Of a DNA stretch of 64,000 nt, positions 47,756-58,074 are shown piece by piece (the stretch's first letter is position 1; every line of letters begins with the position of its first letter). Source of the DNA: Geodermatophilus saharensis (GTDB lineage: Bacteria; Actinomycetota; Actinomycetes; Mycobacteriales; Geodermatophilaceae). Location of the stretch: the NCBI RefSeq assembly GCF_900188205.1, contig NZ_FZOH01000006.1, forward strand, positions 244,507 to 308,506, in the 5' to 3' direction. Made by a program: the position numbers and the translations under genes. The notes under the pieces were generated by a model, which was given only the letters and a program-made list of their open reading frames with translations, made no database searches and was not told where the DNA came from.

Positions 47756-48646
47756 GGGGTGCAGGAGGCGGCGGCGGGCGCGGTGGACCGCGCGGATCTC
47801 GGCCCGGCACGCCTCCGGCTCGCCGGTCAGCCGCCGGAACCCGAACCGCAGCGTCTGCCAGCCCGCCGTCGCCACGAGCGCGTCGCGCCGGATGTCGCGC
47901 TCGCGCTGGGCTCGGGAGCCGTGCCACGCGGCGCCGTCCATCTCGACGGCGAGCAGCACCTCCTCGTAGGCGGCGTCGAGGAAGAAGGCCTCCCCCGCGA
48001 CCTCGAGGCGGCGCTGCAGCGTGAACGCCGGCATGCCGGGCCCGCGGAGCACGGCCAGGCACCCCCAGATCTCCAGCTCGCTGCGGCAACCCTCGGCCAG
48101 CAGCCGGGTGAGCTCGACCAGCGCCGCCCGCCCGGGCAGGCAGGGCCGACGCCGGATCTCCCGGGCGAGGTCCGCCGGCCGGCACAGCCGGCGACGGACG
48201 GCGTCGATGGCGGCGGCACGGACCTCGTCCCTGGTCAGCGCGCCGGGACGGGCCCAGGCGTCGACCACTGCCCGCGCGGGACGCGACACCGGCAGCCCGT
48301 CCACCCGGCGCACGCTGTGGTCGAGGTCCCGGGTGCGGTGCAGGACCACGCCCGGCGTCCCCCGGCCGCTGCGCGTGAACCCCACGGTGAGGTGGACGGG
48401 GCCGCCGGGCGGGGCCAGCTCCCACAGCGCCAGGGCGGAGCCGTGGCTGACCACGCCGCCGCACGACCGCGTCGCCGCCTCGACCCGCAGCCGCCAGTCC
48501 CCGGCCGCGCCCGGCAGCGCGTAGACGCCGGGCTGCAGCCCGTCGGCCACCCAGCGGGTGAGGGTGCCGCGGTCCACCCGGGCGGTGAGCGCCTCCCAGG
48601 TCGCCCACCCGTCCGGGCCGACGACGGTCGCCGGGTCGTGTGCCAT
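47741..48646 (-). CDS. DUF559 endonuclease-like protein with AbiEi-like N-terminus
   Basis: This protein of 301 residues from ATG 48646 has two parts. Residues 1-~180 resemble the AbiEi-type winged helix and following domain ([33 protein letters not shown]). The C-terminus is a DUF559/Vsr-like nuclease fold ([40 protein letters not shown]) with the Glu, Asp and Arg positions of the family. Such genes are common and often numerous in actinobacteria. Related hairpin repeats bracket this one, hinting at mobility or at a repeat it acts on. Confidence 0.82.
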   Translation of the reverse strand: MAHDPATVVGPDGWATWEALTARVDRGTLTRWVADGLQPGVYALPGAAGDWRLRVEAATRSCGGVVSHGSALALWELAPPGGPVHLTVGFTRSGRGTPGVVLHRTRDLDHSVRRVDGLPVSRPARAVVDAWARPGALTRDEVRAAAIDAVRRRLCRPADLAREIRRRPCLPGRAALVELTRLLAEGCRSELEIWGCLAVLRGPGMPAFTLQRRLEVAGEAFFLDAAYEEVLLAVEMDGAAWHGSRAQRERDIRRDALVATAGWQTLRFGFRRLTGEPEACRAEIRAVHRARRRLLHPERVR

Positions 48647-48732
48647 CCGGCGAGGCTCGCCGGGACCGCCGCCGGGCGGGCGCGGGCGGCACGAGCTGTG
48701 GACGGCCGGCCGACCCGTGGACGACGGCGACC

Positions 48733-48829
48733 GTGTGCGCCCACGCCGCGGGATGGGCCCCCGAACCCGGCGCCGGCGCACACGCTCCCCACCCGGCCCC
48801 GCGGAACCCGGCGCCGGCGCACACGCTCC
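48733..48829. repeat. GTGTGCGC hairpin and extra half-copy, right of the DUF559 gene
   Basis: GTGTGCGCCCACGCC at 48733 pairs with GGCGCACAC within a 26-base unit at 48763-48788. The same 26-base unit (GAACCCGGCG...CACGCTCC) is repeated exactly at 48804-48829, 41 bases on. It matches the hairpin left of the gene in inverted orientation. Confidence 0.85.
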
Positions 48830-48846
48830 GGTCCGCCCACGCAGAA

Positions 48847-48875
48847 GAGCCCGCCCCCGGGTCGGGGACGGGCTC
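48847..48875. terminator. Hairpin after clpX
   Basis: The stem GAGCCCG/CGGGCTC is extended by CCCCG/CGGGG and lies 21 bases after the clpX stop on the minus strand. No T-run is present. Confidence 0.75.
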
Positions 48876-48895
48876 GTCAGCGGTGCGTCAGGAGA

Positions 48896-50170
<1,275 letters not shown>

Positions 50171-50476
50171 CTGCTGACCTCCACCTCGGGGGGGTGCAGA
50201 CCCTGGGGAAGCGGGCCTGCGGATGTCGTGTCACTGCTGTGCCCGTGCTCGGTCCCGCTGGTGGCGGGTGCCGCGAGGACGGTCCTCCCGGCGCTGCTGG
50301 CCGGGGATCGGGCGCTCGCCGACCGTACCCGTCGCTCCCGACGCCGCGGGACTCCGACGCCCCGGTGCGCCGGGGGCGCTCGACTCGCTCGTCACTCCCG
50401 GCACTGCCCCCCGAACGGTACGGGGTACGACCGCGACACGCGCGGGTTTCCCGTCCCGTCCGGGGGACGACGGCGG
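50171..50476. other. clpX upstream gap
   Basis: This 306-base gap has no gene. It separates clpP2 from clpX and must hold the clpX promoter and leader. The sequence CCTCGGGGGGGTGC is close to the start codon. No clear ClgR-type palindrome or terminator was recognised. Confidence 0.4.
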
Positions 50477-51103
50477 TCACGCCGGGAGCGCGTTGAGCTT
50501 CCGGCTCTGGATGACCTGGTCGACGATGCCGTACTCCTTGGCCTCCTCGGCCGTGAGGATCTTGTCGCGGTCGATGTCGGAGCGGACCTGCTCCGGCGTC
50601 CGGCCGGTGTGCCGCGCGAGGATCTGCTCCATCTGCGTGCGCACCCGCTCGATCTCCGCGGCGTGGATCTCCAGGTCCGACACCTGACCGCCGGCCTCGC
50701 CGGAGGGCTGGTGGATCAGCACCCGGGAGTACGGCAGCGCCAGGCGCTTGCCCGGGGTGCCGGCCGCGAGCAGGACGGCGGCGGCCGAGGCGGCCTGGCC
50801 CATGCAGACGGTCTGGATGTCGGGCCGGACGAACATCATCGTGTCGTAGATGGCCATCAGCGAGGTGAAGGAGCCACCGGGCGAGTTGATGTAGATCGTG
50901 ATGTCGCGATCGGGGTCGGCCGACTCGAGCGTGATGAGCTGGGCCATCACGTCGTTGGCCGACGCGTCGTCGATCTGCACCCCGAGGAAGATGATGCGCT
51001 CCTCGAAGAGCTTGTTGTACGGGTTGGACTCCTTCATGCCGTAGCTGGTCCGCTCCACGAAGGAGGGCAGCACGTAACGGCTGGAGGGCATCTCGAAGCT
51101 CAT
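50477..51103 (-). CDS. clpP2: ClpP protease subunit 2
   Basis: This is a ClpP serine protease subunit of 208 residues. The catalytic Ser is in [12 protein letters not shown], the His in RVLIHQPSG, and the Asp in [11 protein letters not shown]. Actinobacteria use two different ClpP rings, and this one follows clpP1 by 20 bases. The order clpP1-clpP2 then clpX and the tig gene upstream match relatives. Confidence 0.96.
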   Translation of the reverse strand: MSFEMPSSRYVLPSFVERTSYGMKESNPYNKLFEERIIFLGVQIDDASANDVMAQLITLESADPDRDITIYINSPGGSFTSLMAIYDTMMFVRPDIQTVCMGQAASAAAVLLAAGTPGKRLALPYSRVLIHQPSGEAGGQVSDLEIHAAEIERVRTQMEQILARHTGRTPEQVRSDIDRDKILTAEEAKEYGIVDQVIQSRKLNALPA

Positions 51104-51123
51104 GGCAGTTCTCCTCTCAACCG

Positions 51124-51759
51124 TCAGTTGTCGGTGACCGGGTTGGTGCTGTCGGTCATGGCGGCACGGCTGACGACGTGGTCGACGAAGCCGTACTCCA
51201 GGGCCTCCTGGGCGGTGAACCAGCGGTCGCGGTCGGAGTCCTTCTCGATCTGCTCGATGCTCTGACCGGTGTGGAAGGACTGCAGCTCGTTGAGCTCGCG
51301 CTTCGTGCGCCGGAACAGGTCGGCCTGGATGGCGATGTCGGCCGCGGTGCCGCCGACGCCGGCCGAGGGCTGGTGCATCATGATCCGCGCGTGCGGCAGC
51401 GCGTAGCGCTTGCCCTTGGTGCCGGCGGTGAGCAGGAACTGGCCCATCGAGGCGGCCAGGCCCATCCCGTAGGTGGCCACGTCGCAGTCGATGAACTGCA
51501 TCGTGTCGTAGATGGCCATGCCGGCGCTCACCGAGCCACCGGGCGAGTTGATGTACAGGTGGATGTCCTGCTTGGGGTCCTCGGCAGACAGCAGCAGCAT
51601 CTGGGCGGCCAGCTGGTTGGCGATGACGTCGTCGACCTGGGTGCCCAGGAAGATGATGCGCTCGCGCAGCAGGCGCTCGTAGACCGAGTCGTTGAGGTTC
51701 ATCCCACCGGCGCCACCCCGCAGGAGCGGGGAGTACGCCGGGTTCGGGTCGGTGCTCAC
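51124..51759 (-). CDS. clpP1: ClpP protease subunit 1
   Basis: This is the partner ClpP subunit, with 211 residues from GTG 51759 and GGAGG upstream. The catalytic Ser is in [14 protein letters not shown], the His in [10 protein letters not shown], and the Asp in [11 protein letters not shown]. The N-terminal ~20 residues ([18 protein letters not shown]) likely include a propeptide, which the family removes on activation. Confidence 0.96.
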   Translation of the reverse strand: MSTDPNPAYSPLLRGGAGGMNLNDSVYERLLRERIIFLGTQVDDVIANQLAAQMLLLSAEDPKQDIHLYINSPGGSVSAGMAIYDTMQFIDCDVATYGMGLAASMGQFLLTAGTKGKRYALPHARIMMHQPSAGVGGTAADIAIQADLFRRTKRELNELQSFHTGQSIEQIEKDSDRDRWFTAQEALEYGFVDHVVSRAAMTDSTNPVTDN

Positions 51760-51945
51760 GGGTGTGGTGACCTCCGTTGGCGTGGGTCGAGTCGGTCTCT
51801 CGGTGGGCGGGAGCGGGACCGGCGGCCCCTGCGGGCCGTACCCCCGGCGTCGTCCCCGAGTCACGTCGACCCTAACGCGGACCCCCGGGCCCGCAGTCCC
51901 GGCGCGGGGCCCTGTTCGCCGTCGGCGCAGCGCCGGCGGCGGAGA

Positions 51946-51995
51946 CGACGGACGCCGCCCTCCCCCGCGCACGCGGGGCAGGACGGCGTCCGTCG
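51946..51995. terminator. Long two-part hairpin after tig
   Basis: An outer 12-base stem (CGACGGACGCCG with CGGCGTCCGTCG) encloses an inner CCCCGCG/CGCGGGG stem. It lies directly after the tig stop and before the clpP1 upstream region, so it should end tig transcripts. Confidence 0.8.
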
Positions 51996-52010
51996 GGGAG
52001 CGCGGGGCTG

Positions 52011-53513
52011 CTAGCCCTTGGCGACGTCCCCGCTGTCCTCGGTGGCACCCTCGGCGGCCTCGACGGCCACCGCGGTGGCGACCTCGGCGTCGGGCGCCTC
52101 GTCGTCGGCCGCGGCGGCGTCCTCGGACTCGTCCCCGGTGTCGGCGGTGGTGTTCCCGGCGTCGGCGGTGTCCTCGGCCCCGGCCCGGACGGTCTGCGGG
52201 CGCAGCGCGTCGAGGTCGACGACGTTGCCCGACGCGTCGGTGATCGTCGTCTGCTCGAGCAGCTGGGCCAGCGTCTTGGTGCGGCGGACGTCGGCGACGA
52301 ACTCGGCGATGTTGCCGCTCTGCTGCAGCTGCTGGGCGTACTGCTCCGGCGTCGTCCGGTTGCGCTGGGCCTGGGCGACGATCTGCGCCGACAGGTCGTC
52401 GTTGTCGACGGTGATCTCGCGGGCGTCGGCGATGGCGTCGAGGACGAACTGGGTGCGGATCGCCTCCTCGATGTTCTTGCGCTGCTCGGCGTCGTAGGAC
52501 TCGCGGTCCTCGACGCCCGACATCGACAGGAAGGTGTCCCAGTCCATGCCGGCGCGCTGCAGCTCGCCGGCGAGGGCGTTGTTGCGGAACTCCAGCTCGC
52601 GGTCGGCCAGGCCCTCGGGGAGCGGCACCTCGGTGGAGGCGAGCAGGTGCTCGACCAGCTTGTCGCGGGCCTGGGCGCCCTGCTGCATGGTCTTGGCGCG
52701 GCCCAGCCGGGTGCGGACGTCGTCGCGCAGCTCGGCGAGGGTGTCGAACTCGCTGGCGGTGGAGGCGAACTCGTCGTCGAGCTCGGGCAGCTCCTTGGCC
52801 TTGACCGAGCGGACGGTGACGGTGACGTCGGCCTGCCGCCCGGCGTGGGGGCCCTGGTGCAGGTCGGTCTGGAAGGTGGCCGACCCGTCGGCCGACAGCC
52901 CGCGGACGGCGTCGTCGAGGCCGGGCATGATCGAGCCGGAGCCGACCTCGTAGGACATGCCGCTGGTCGTGCCGTCCTCGAGGACCTCGCCGTCGACGCG
53001 GGCCTCGAGGTCGATGGAGACGTGGTCGCCGTCCTCGGCGGGGCGGTCGACGGCGGTGAGCATGGCGAAGCGCTCGCGCATGACCGAGACCTGCTGGTCG
53101 ATCTCCTCGTCGGTGACCTCGACGTCGTCGACGGTGACCGCGAGGTCCTCCAGCGGCGGGAGCTCGATCCTGGGGGCGACGTCGACCTCGGCGGTGAAGG
53201 CGAGGGTGTCGCGGTCGTCGAGACGGGTGACCTCGATGTCGGGCTGGCCGATCACGCGGACCTGGTTCTCGCGGACGACCTCGGAGTAGACCTCGGGGAT
53301 GGCGTGCTGGACGACCTGCTCGAGGACGACGGGGCGGCCGACCCGCTGGTCGAGGACGCGCTCGGGCACCTTGCCGGGGCGGAACCCGGGGACCCGGACC
53401 TGCCGCTTGAGCTCCTTGTAGACCTCGCCGAAGGCGTGGTCCAGGTCTCCCCACGGCACCTCGATCGCCATCCGGACCCGCGTGGGGCCCAGTTCCTCGA
53501 TGGTGCTCTTCAC
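52011..53513 (-). CDS. tig: Trigger factor
   Basis: Trigger factor is the ribosome-bound folding chaperone. It has 500 residues. The ribosome-binding part has [15 protein letters not shown], matching the GFRxGxxP signature. The PPIase domain (~160-245) includes [17 protein letters not shown]. The C-terminal helical domain then runs to a ~70-residue acidic Ala/Glu/Asp tail typical of actinobacteria. It is the first gene before clpP1-clpP2-clpX. Confidence 0.97.
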   Translation of the reverse strand: MKSTIEELGPTRVRMAIEVPWGDLDHAFGEVYKELKRQVRVPGFRPGKVPERVLDQRVGRPVVLEQVVQHAIPEVYSEVVRENQVRVIGQPDIEVTRLDDRDTLAFTAEVDVAPRIELPPLEDLAVTVDDVEVTDEEIDQQVSVMRERFAMLTAVDRPAEDGDHVSIDLEARVDGEVLEDGTTSGMSYEVGSGSIMPGLDDAVRGLSADGSATFQTDLHQGPHAGRQADVTVTVRSVKAKELPELDDEFASTASEFDTLAELRDDVRTRLGRAKTMQQGAQARDKLVEHLLASTEVPLPEGLADRELEFRNNALAGELQRAGMDWDTFLSMSGVEDRESYDAEQRKNIEEAIRTQFVLDAIADAREITVDNDDLSAQIVAQAQRNRTTPEQYAQQLQQSGNIAEFVADVRRTKTLAQLLEQTTITDASGNVVDLDALRPQTVRAGAEDTADAGNTTADTGDESEDAAAADDEAPDAEVATAVAVEAAEGATEDSGDVAKG

Positions 53514-53602
53514 AGCGGCAGTGCTCCTCGGTACGACGGAAGGGCGACGCCGGGACCGGCGCCGGGTCGGCTCCCGAGTCTAGAGAGACGCCGGGAGCGG
53601 GG

Positions 53603-53676
53603 TCGGGGTGGCGGGATTCGAACCCACGGCCCCCCGCTCCCAAAGCGGGTGCGCTACCAAGCTGCGCCACACCCCG
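53603..53676 (-). tRNA. tRNA-Pro (TGG)
   Basis: This is a 74-base cloverleaf on the minus strand. The acceptor arm CGGGGTG pairs with CACCCCG. The anticodon stem CCCGC/GCGGG holds loop TTTGGGA with anticodon TGG. The T loop is GGTTCGAATCC. The discriminator is A, and CCA is not encoded. Confidence 0.95.
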
Positions 53677-53714
53677 TGGCGGCTCCCGAGTCTAGGCGTG
53701 CCGCCGGGACGGGC

Positions 53715-55160
53715 TCAGCCGGCGACGGGTGGCCGGCGGTCGGCCCACGGCGCGGCCTGCTCCAGCGCGGCGGCGACCCGGACCAGCACGTCCTCGCGGC
53801 CGTATGCGGCGACCAGCTGCACGCCCACCGGCAGGCCGTCGTCGGTGCGGTGCAGGGGCAGGCTGATCGCCGGCTGACCGGTGACGTTGAACTGCGCGGT
53901 GTAGGGGATGTAGCTGTTGATCCGCCGGCCCTCCTGCTCGGGCCCGGCGGCGGTGAACCAGCCCAGCTCCGGCGGGGGCGCGCCGACCGTCGGCGTCACC
54001 AGCAGGTCCACTCCCCTGCCGCCGAGCTCCGGCGGCGCCCAGAAGGCGGCCACGCTGCGCACCCAGTGGCCCAGCCACGCCCGTGTGGCCAGGTAGTCGG
54101 TGGCCGACATCCGCGAGCCGGCGGCGCGGTAGGCGGCGTTGCGCGGCTCCAGCTCGTCATCGGTGATCGGGCGGCCGAGGACCCGCTCGAAGGCGGACAC
54201 GGTCAGGGCGACGTCGGCGGCGATGGTCGCGTTGAAGGATCGGGAGAAGCGCTCGTCGAACATGCGGTCGGGCGTGCCAGGCTCGACCGCGCAGCCGAGG
54301 TCCTCCAGCAGCCGGCCGGCGTGCTCGACGGCGGCGCGGCAGTGCGCGGAGTCGAGGTGGGCGTCGGGCGGGTCGGTGTCGAGCAGCGCCACGCGCAGCC
54401 GGCCGACGGGGGCGCCGACCTCCTCGGCCAGCGGGCGCGGCAGCGGCGGAGCGGTGTAGGGGTCGCCGGGCATGGGGCGGCCGATCCAGTCCAGGGCGGT
54501 GGCGGTGTCGCGGACGGAGCGGGTGACGACGCCGTCGATGGTCGCGCCGGCCCAGCCCTCGCCGACGTCGGGCCCCTGGCTGACGCGGGCGCGGGTGGGC
54601 TTGAGGCCGACCAGGCCGCACAGGCTGGCGGGGATGCGGATCGAGCCGCCGCCGTCGTTGGCGTGCGCGATCGGCACCAGCCCCGCGGCGACGGCGGCCG
54701 CCGAGCCGCCCGAGGACCCGCCGGCCGAGTGCGCCGGGTCCCACGGGTTGCGCGCCGGCGGGTTGCAGGGCGGCTCGGTGGTGACGGTGGTGCCGAACTC
54801 CGGCACGTTGGTGCGGCCGACGGTGACCAGGCCGGCCTCGCGGAAGAGCCGGCCGAGGTGGCTGTCGTGGGGCCAGCGGACGCCGGCGAGGACCGACGTC
54901 CCGTAGCGGGTCTCGTCGCCGGCGACGTGGCAGCCGATGTCCTTGAGCAGGAACGGCACGCCGCGGAACGGGCCGTCGGGCACCTCGCCGGCGGCGTCCG
55001 TCCGGGCGTCCTCGAACCGGTCCCGGACGACGGCGTGGAGCTGCGGGTTCACCTTCTCGATGCGGGCGATGGCCGCCTCGACCAGTTCGGCCGGGCTCAC
55101 CTCGCCCCGCCGCACGAGCTCCGCCTGCGCCGTCGCGTCCAGCCACGTGGTCTCGGTCAC
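53715..55160 (-). CDS. Amidase signature family enzyme
   Basis: This is an amidase-signature hydrolase of 481 residues from GTG 55160. The catalytic Lys is in VPFLLKDIG, the cis-Ser in SAGGSSGGSAAAV, and the nucleophile Ser in DGGGSIRIPASLCGLVG. The frame extends to 55331, but the added part is low-complexity. The substrate is unknown; the family covers small amides, peptides and Glu-tRNA(Gln) amidation, and the lack of gatB/C nearby argues against GatA. Confidence 0.88.
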   Translation of the reverse strand: MTETTWLDATAQAELVRRGEVSPAELVEAAIARIEKVNPQLHAVVRDRFEDARTDAAGEVPDGPFRGVPFLLKDIGCHVAGDETRYGTSVLAGVRWPHDSHLGRLFREAGLVTVGRTNVPEFGTTVTTEPPCNPPARNPWDPAHSAGGSSGGSAAAVAAGLVPIAHANDGGGSIRIPASLCGLVGLKPTRARVSQGPDVGEGWAGATIDGVVTRSVRDTATALDWIGRPMPGDPYTAPPLPRPLAEEVGAPVGRLRVALLDTDPPDAHLDSAHCRAAVEHAGRLLEDLGCAVEPGTPDRMFDERFSRSFNATIAADVALTVSAFERVLGRPITDDELEPRNAAYRAAGSRMSATDYLATRAWLGHWVRSVAAFWAPPELGGRGVDLLVTPTVGAPPPELGWFTAAGPEQEGRRINSYIPYTAQFNVTGQPAISLPLHRTDDGLPVGVQLVAAYGREDVLVRVAAALEQAAPWADRRPPVAG

Positions 55161-55281
55161 GGGGTCGGACGCTAGCGGGCACGGCGGCCGCCGGGAGGGC
55201 CGCGCCAGGTGGGCCGCTCGGGTCACGGGTGCCGCAGGAGGAGCAGGTTGGCACGAGGACGGCCCGGTGCCAGGCTGCCCC

Positions 55282-55788
55282 ATGACCTCCCCCGTCCCGA
55301 TACCCGTCGGCGTCACGCCCGGAGCGGTCATCCGCTGGACGTTCGACCGGCTGAACGCGCACGACTCCTCGTCACTGCGGCAGCTCTACGACGACGAGAC
55401 CGTGGACCACTTCCCGCAGCGGGTCTGCCGGGGCGCGGACGAGATCGTGGGCTTCTGGGAGGAGACGTTCACCGGGATGCCCGACTTCCACGTCGAGATC
55501 CTCGCTCTCGCCGAGCACGGCGACGACGTGTTCGTCCACTGGCGCATGACGGGGACCCATCGCGGCCCGCTGCAGGGGGTCGCGCCGACCGGGAAGGCGA
55601 TCGCGCTCGAGGGCATGGACCACTTCGTCGTCCGGGAGGGCCGCATCCGCAGCGGGTTCGTCGCGTACGACCAGATGGAGTACGCACGGCAGCTGGGCAT
55701 GTTCCCGGCTGACGGTTCGCCTGCCGACCGCATGGTGAAGAAGATGTTCAACGCTCGAACCCAGCTCAAGCGCCGGCTGCGCGGCTGA
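55282..55788 (+). CDS. SnoaL-like/ester cyclase family protein
   Basis: This is a NTF2-fold SnoaL-like protein of 168 residues. It has IRWTFDRLNAHDSSSLRQLYD, FPQRVCRGADEIVGFWEETF, and VHWRMTGTHRGPLQGVAPTG, the usual pattern of polyketide-cyclase-like small enzymes. A C-terminal Lys/Arg-rich helix follows. It is divergent from the amidase. The reaction is unknown. Confidence 0.82.
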   Translation: MTSPVPIPVGVTPGAVIRWTFDRLNAHDSSSLRQLYDDETVDHFPQRVCRGADEIVGFWEETFTGMPDFHVEILALAEHGDDVFVHWRMTGTHRGPLQGVAPTGKAIALEGMDHFVVREGRIRSGFVAYDQMEYARQLGMFPADGSPADRMVKKMFNARTQLKRRLRG

Positions 55789-56070
55789 CGCACGGACGGC
55801 GCCGAGCCGGCAAGGCCGGTGTCCGTCCGTCGGCCAGCGGTCGATGCCGGCTCGGAGCAGCGCCCCCTCCTCCAAGGCCCTCCGGGACCGCAGCCACGCC
55901 CCGCCCCGGAGTCCTCGGGCCCGCCGTAGGGCACGTGGTCGGCGGGGAGCGGGGCACGTCCCGGATCCGGGGCGCGCTACCCTCGTCCCGGACCGGAACC
56001 TGGTCGACTCTGGTCGCCTGGTTTCTCGTGGCGAGGGGACGGGTTCCCACACGTTCGCTCCCACGGTCTC

Positions 56071-56141
56071 GCGGGTGTAGCTCAATGGCAGAGCCCCAGC
56101 CTTCCAAGCTGGCCATGCGGGTTCGATTCCCGTCACCCGCT
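56071..56141 (+). tRNA. tRNA-Gly (TCC)
   Basis: This is a 71-base cloverleaf. The acceptor is GCGGGTG/CACCCGC, the anticodon loop CTTCCAA has anticodon TCC, and the T arm is GGGTTCGATTCCC. The discriminator is T and CCA is not encoded. It marks the left border of an island-like region, a usual integration site, though no second copy of its 3' end was found in the window. Confidence 0.95.
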
Positions 56142-56356
56142 CCTAACCGCAGTTCAACCAACCTGTCAGGCCCCCTGGGGAAGGTCGGGGGAAGCCTCCG
56201 AACGGCCTGTCTGGGCTCCTCGTGGCCCCGGTTCTCCGCTGCGTGGGTCATGAACGGATCACGCCGCTCACGCAGACGGGGCTTCGTGAGGGCCTGTCGG
56301 GTCTCCCGTCGGGGCCACGTGGCCCAGCTGGCCCGGTGACCCGTGCGCGGTGATCC
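56142..56356. other. Gap after tRNA-Gly
   Basis: These 215 bases show no gene and no integrase remnant I can recognise. Short CCCCCTGGGG-like palindromic stretches occur. It forms the junction between the core genome and the accessory genes to the right. Confidence 0.35.
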
Positions 56357-57211
56357 TCACCGTGCAGGGGTCGTACTCAGCCAGCCGGTGATCGCCGCGA
56401 CGACCTCTGCGGACCGACAGGCCGGGAGGTTGTGGTCGGAGTCGATCCAGGTCACGCGCACGCCCGGGCGCCGCGCCAATCGCCGGACGGCGCTGTGCCG
56501 CAGCTCTTCATCCGGCCCGGCGGGCGGAGGCTCGCCAGTCCGGGCGAGGAGGAGCAGCGCCGGGACGGTGAGCTCCTCCCACATCTCCTCGGGCGTCCAT
56601 CCGAACTGCGCTTCGATGAGCGCCAGCACCTCCTCACGGGAGGGTCGTTCGGCGGCCCGGCCAGCGTGGCGTAGCAAGGATCGTCTGGCGACGGCCTTCC
56701 AGACCGGGCGCTGCTCGGGAGGTTCCATGGCCACGGAACGCTCGATCCACGCATCAGCCGAGGCGTCATCGCCGGTGAAGCGGGAGTGCGCATCCAGTGA
56801 GGAGGCGACGTCAGCGGCGGACGTGTGGTAGGTGGCCGCCATTCCCCGGACCAGAGCGTCCAGCAAGACGAGCGCCCGGCAGGAACCGACCGTGTTGGCG
56901 TAGGTCAACGCGATGCTGGCCCCGAAGGAGTGGCCGACGATCACCGGCCGCCTCAGCGCCAGGTGGTCCACAACGCGGCCGAGATCCGCGGCGTGCGTGG
57001 CCAGGCTCTGGTCACCGTCGCCTTCCGAGCCGCCGTGACCGCGCAGGTCGTAGGCGATCACAGGACCGATACCGGTCAACCCGGAGATCGTTCGGTCCCA
57101 CACCCGCAGGTTGTGGGCGCCGCCGTGCACGAGGACCAGGGCTGGGCCGGACCCGCCCTGCCACCTTTCATACGCGAGTCGCGGGCCCGGTCCCGCGACC
57201 GACCCGATCAC
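56357..57211 (-). CDS. Alpha/beta hydrolase
   Basis: This is an alpha/beta hydrolase of 284 residues from GTG 57211. The oxyanion region is LVLVHGGAHNLRVWD, the nucleophile Ser is in VIVGHSFGASIAL, the acid is probably in LLLARTGEPPP or nearby, and the catalytic His is in IDSDHNLPA. The substrate is unknown. It is the first gene of the accessory region and may not be functionally tied to the TIR genes. Confidence 0.85.
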   Translation of the reverse strand: MIGSVAGPGPRLAYERWQGGSGPALVLVHGGAHNLRVWDRTISGLTGIGPVIAYDLRGHGGSEGDGDQSLATHAADLGRVVDHLALRRPVIVGHSFGASIALTYANTVGSCRALVLLDALVRGMAATYHTSAADVASSLDAHSRFTGDDASADAWIERSVAMEPPEQRPVWKAVARRSLLRHAGRAAERPSREEVLALIEAQFGWTPEEMWEELTVPALLLLARTGEPPPAGPDEELRHSAVRRLARRPGVRVTWIDSDHNLPACRSAEVVAAITGWLSTTPAR

Positions 57212-57382
57212 TGCGTTCTCGCCTCGGAGGCAGGCGCGGACCTGCGGGGGCTGGGATCGATTTGGGGTGGCATGCCGCGTCCCGGCTGCCGCTGTGGAGG
57301 GGACCGGTGGTAGCGATCGTCGTTGCTCATGACCGTGCTCTCGTTCGCGTGAGACCTCCGACGGTCGTGACGGTAGGTCCTC

Positions 57383-57853
57383 TCAACATGTCGGTGGCCT
57401 CCTTGTCCGGCGTTCGCGTGTTCCAGGCACTGCCGTGAGTCGCAGCCACCGTCCGAGGCGGCCCCGGTTGGGGTACGACAAGACGGGCCGCCGCGTGGCG
57501 TGGCCCCAGTCAAGGGGGTCCCCACGCCGCTGCATCAGAGACGGCGGACTCATCAGGGCAGGTTCGTCAGACGTCGTCGATGGTCGCCGTCCCCGACGCT
57601 CGTCGACGGAGAGATGCACCCGCGGAGCGGAGTCCGGACCGATCACGAAGACGAAGACGTCCGCAACCTCGATCGCTTCCGCCAAATCAGCCCGCCAGGC
57701 CGCGCGGGCGGGGACGCCCTCTCAGTCCGCCCACACCTCTCGTTGCTGAGCCTTCGACCGCGCACAGAGCCGCTCGACGAACTCCCGATCCTCGCGGGCG
57801 TACGAGATGAGAAGGCCACCCGTCGGATCCGCAGTGGAGTCCGACTGCGGCAT
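57383..57853 (-). pseudogene. TIR-domain gene remnant with in-frame TGA
   Basis: Read on the minus strand from ATG 57853, 43 codons give a TIR start (GGLLISYAREDREFVERL, then QQREVWAD) and hit TGA at 57724-57722. The frame then continues EGVPARAAWRADLAEAIEVA and DVFVFVIGPDSAPR, the next TIR boxes. Related TIR proteins have Trp (D-W-E) where the TGA stands, one base from TGG. After PDSAPR the similarity ends, so the C-terminal part with the catalytic Glu is lost or scrambled. This is therefore a broken gene. Confidence 0.75.
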
Positions 57854-58074
57854 CAGGGGCCGGTGGCGGGTCCCATGGGGACATGGGAGGCCGCGGCGTG
57901 CGAGCTGTCAACGTGGGGACCTCCCACGAGACGCCTAACCAATCCCCCGGCTGCCATGCACCTCGCAGGCGACGCTCGGCACGGCCATGGTCTGGCCGGG
58001 CCGAGGACGGAGCCTGGTGACCGGCCGGGCGCCGTGGTTGGGTTGCGCTCGGCGCTTGGCGGGGGAGGTCAGGG

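Noticed and set aside
53715..55160. GatA subunit of Glu-tRNA(Gln) amidotransferase
   Set aside because: No gatB or gatC nearby, and the gene stands alone; a general amidase is the safer call.
56119..56141. tRNA-Gly 3' end as attL with a matching attR in the window
   Set aside because: I did not find a second copy of the GGTTCGATTCCCGTCACC segment to the right, and no integrase gene is visible.
55935..56339. Open frame across tRNA-Gly
   Set aside because: It reads through the tRNA and has no ribosome site or family similarity.
57722..57724. Selenocysteine or stop-codon read-through at the TGA in the TIR remnant
   Set aside because: Relatives have Trp, not Cys, there; no recoding hairpin was seen, and the C-terminal half of the domain is lost anyway.
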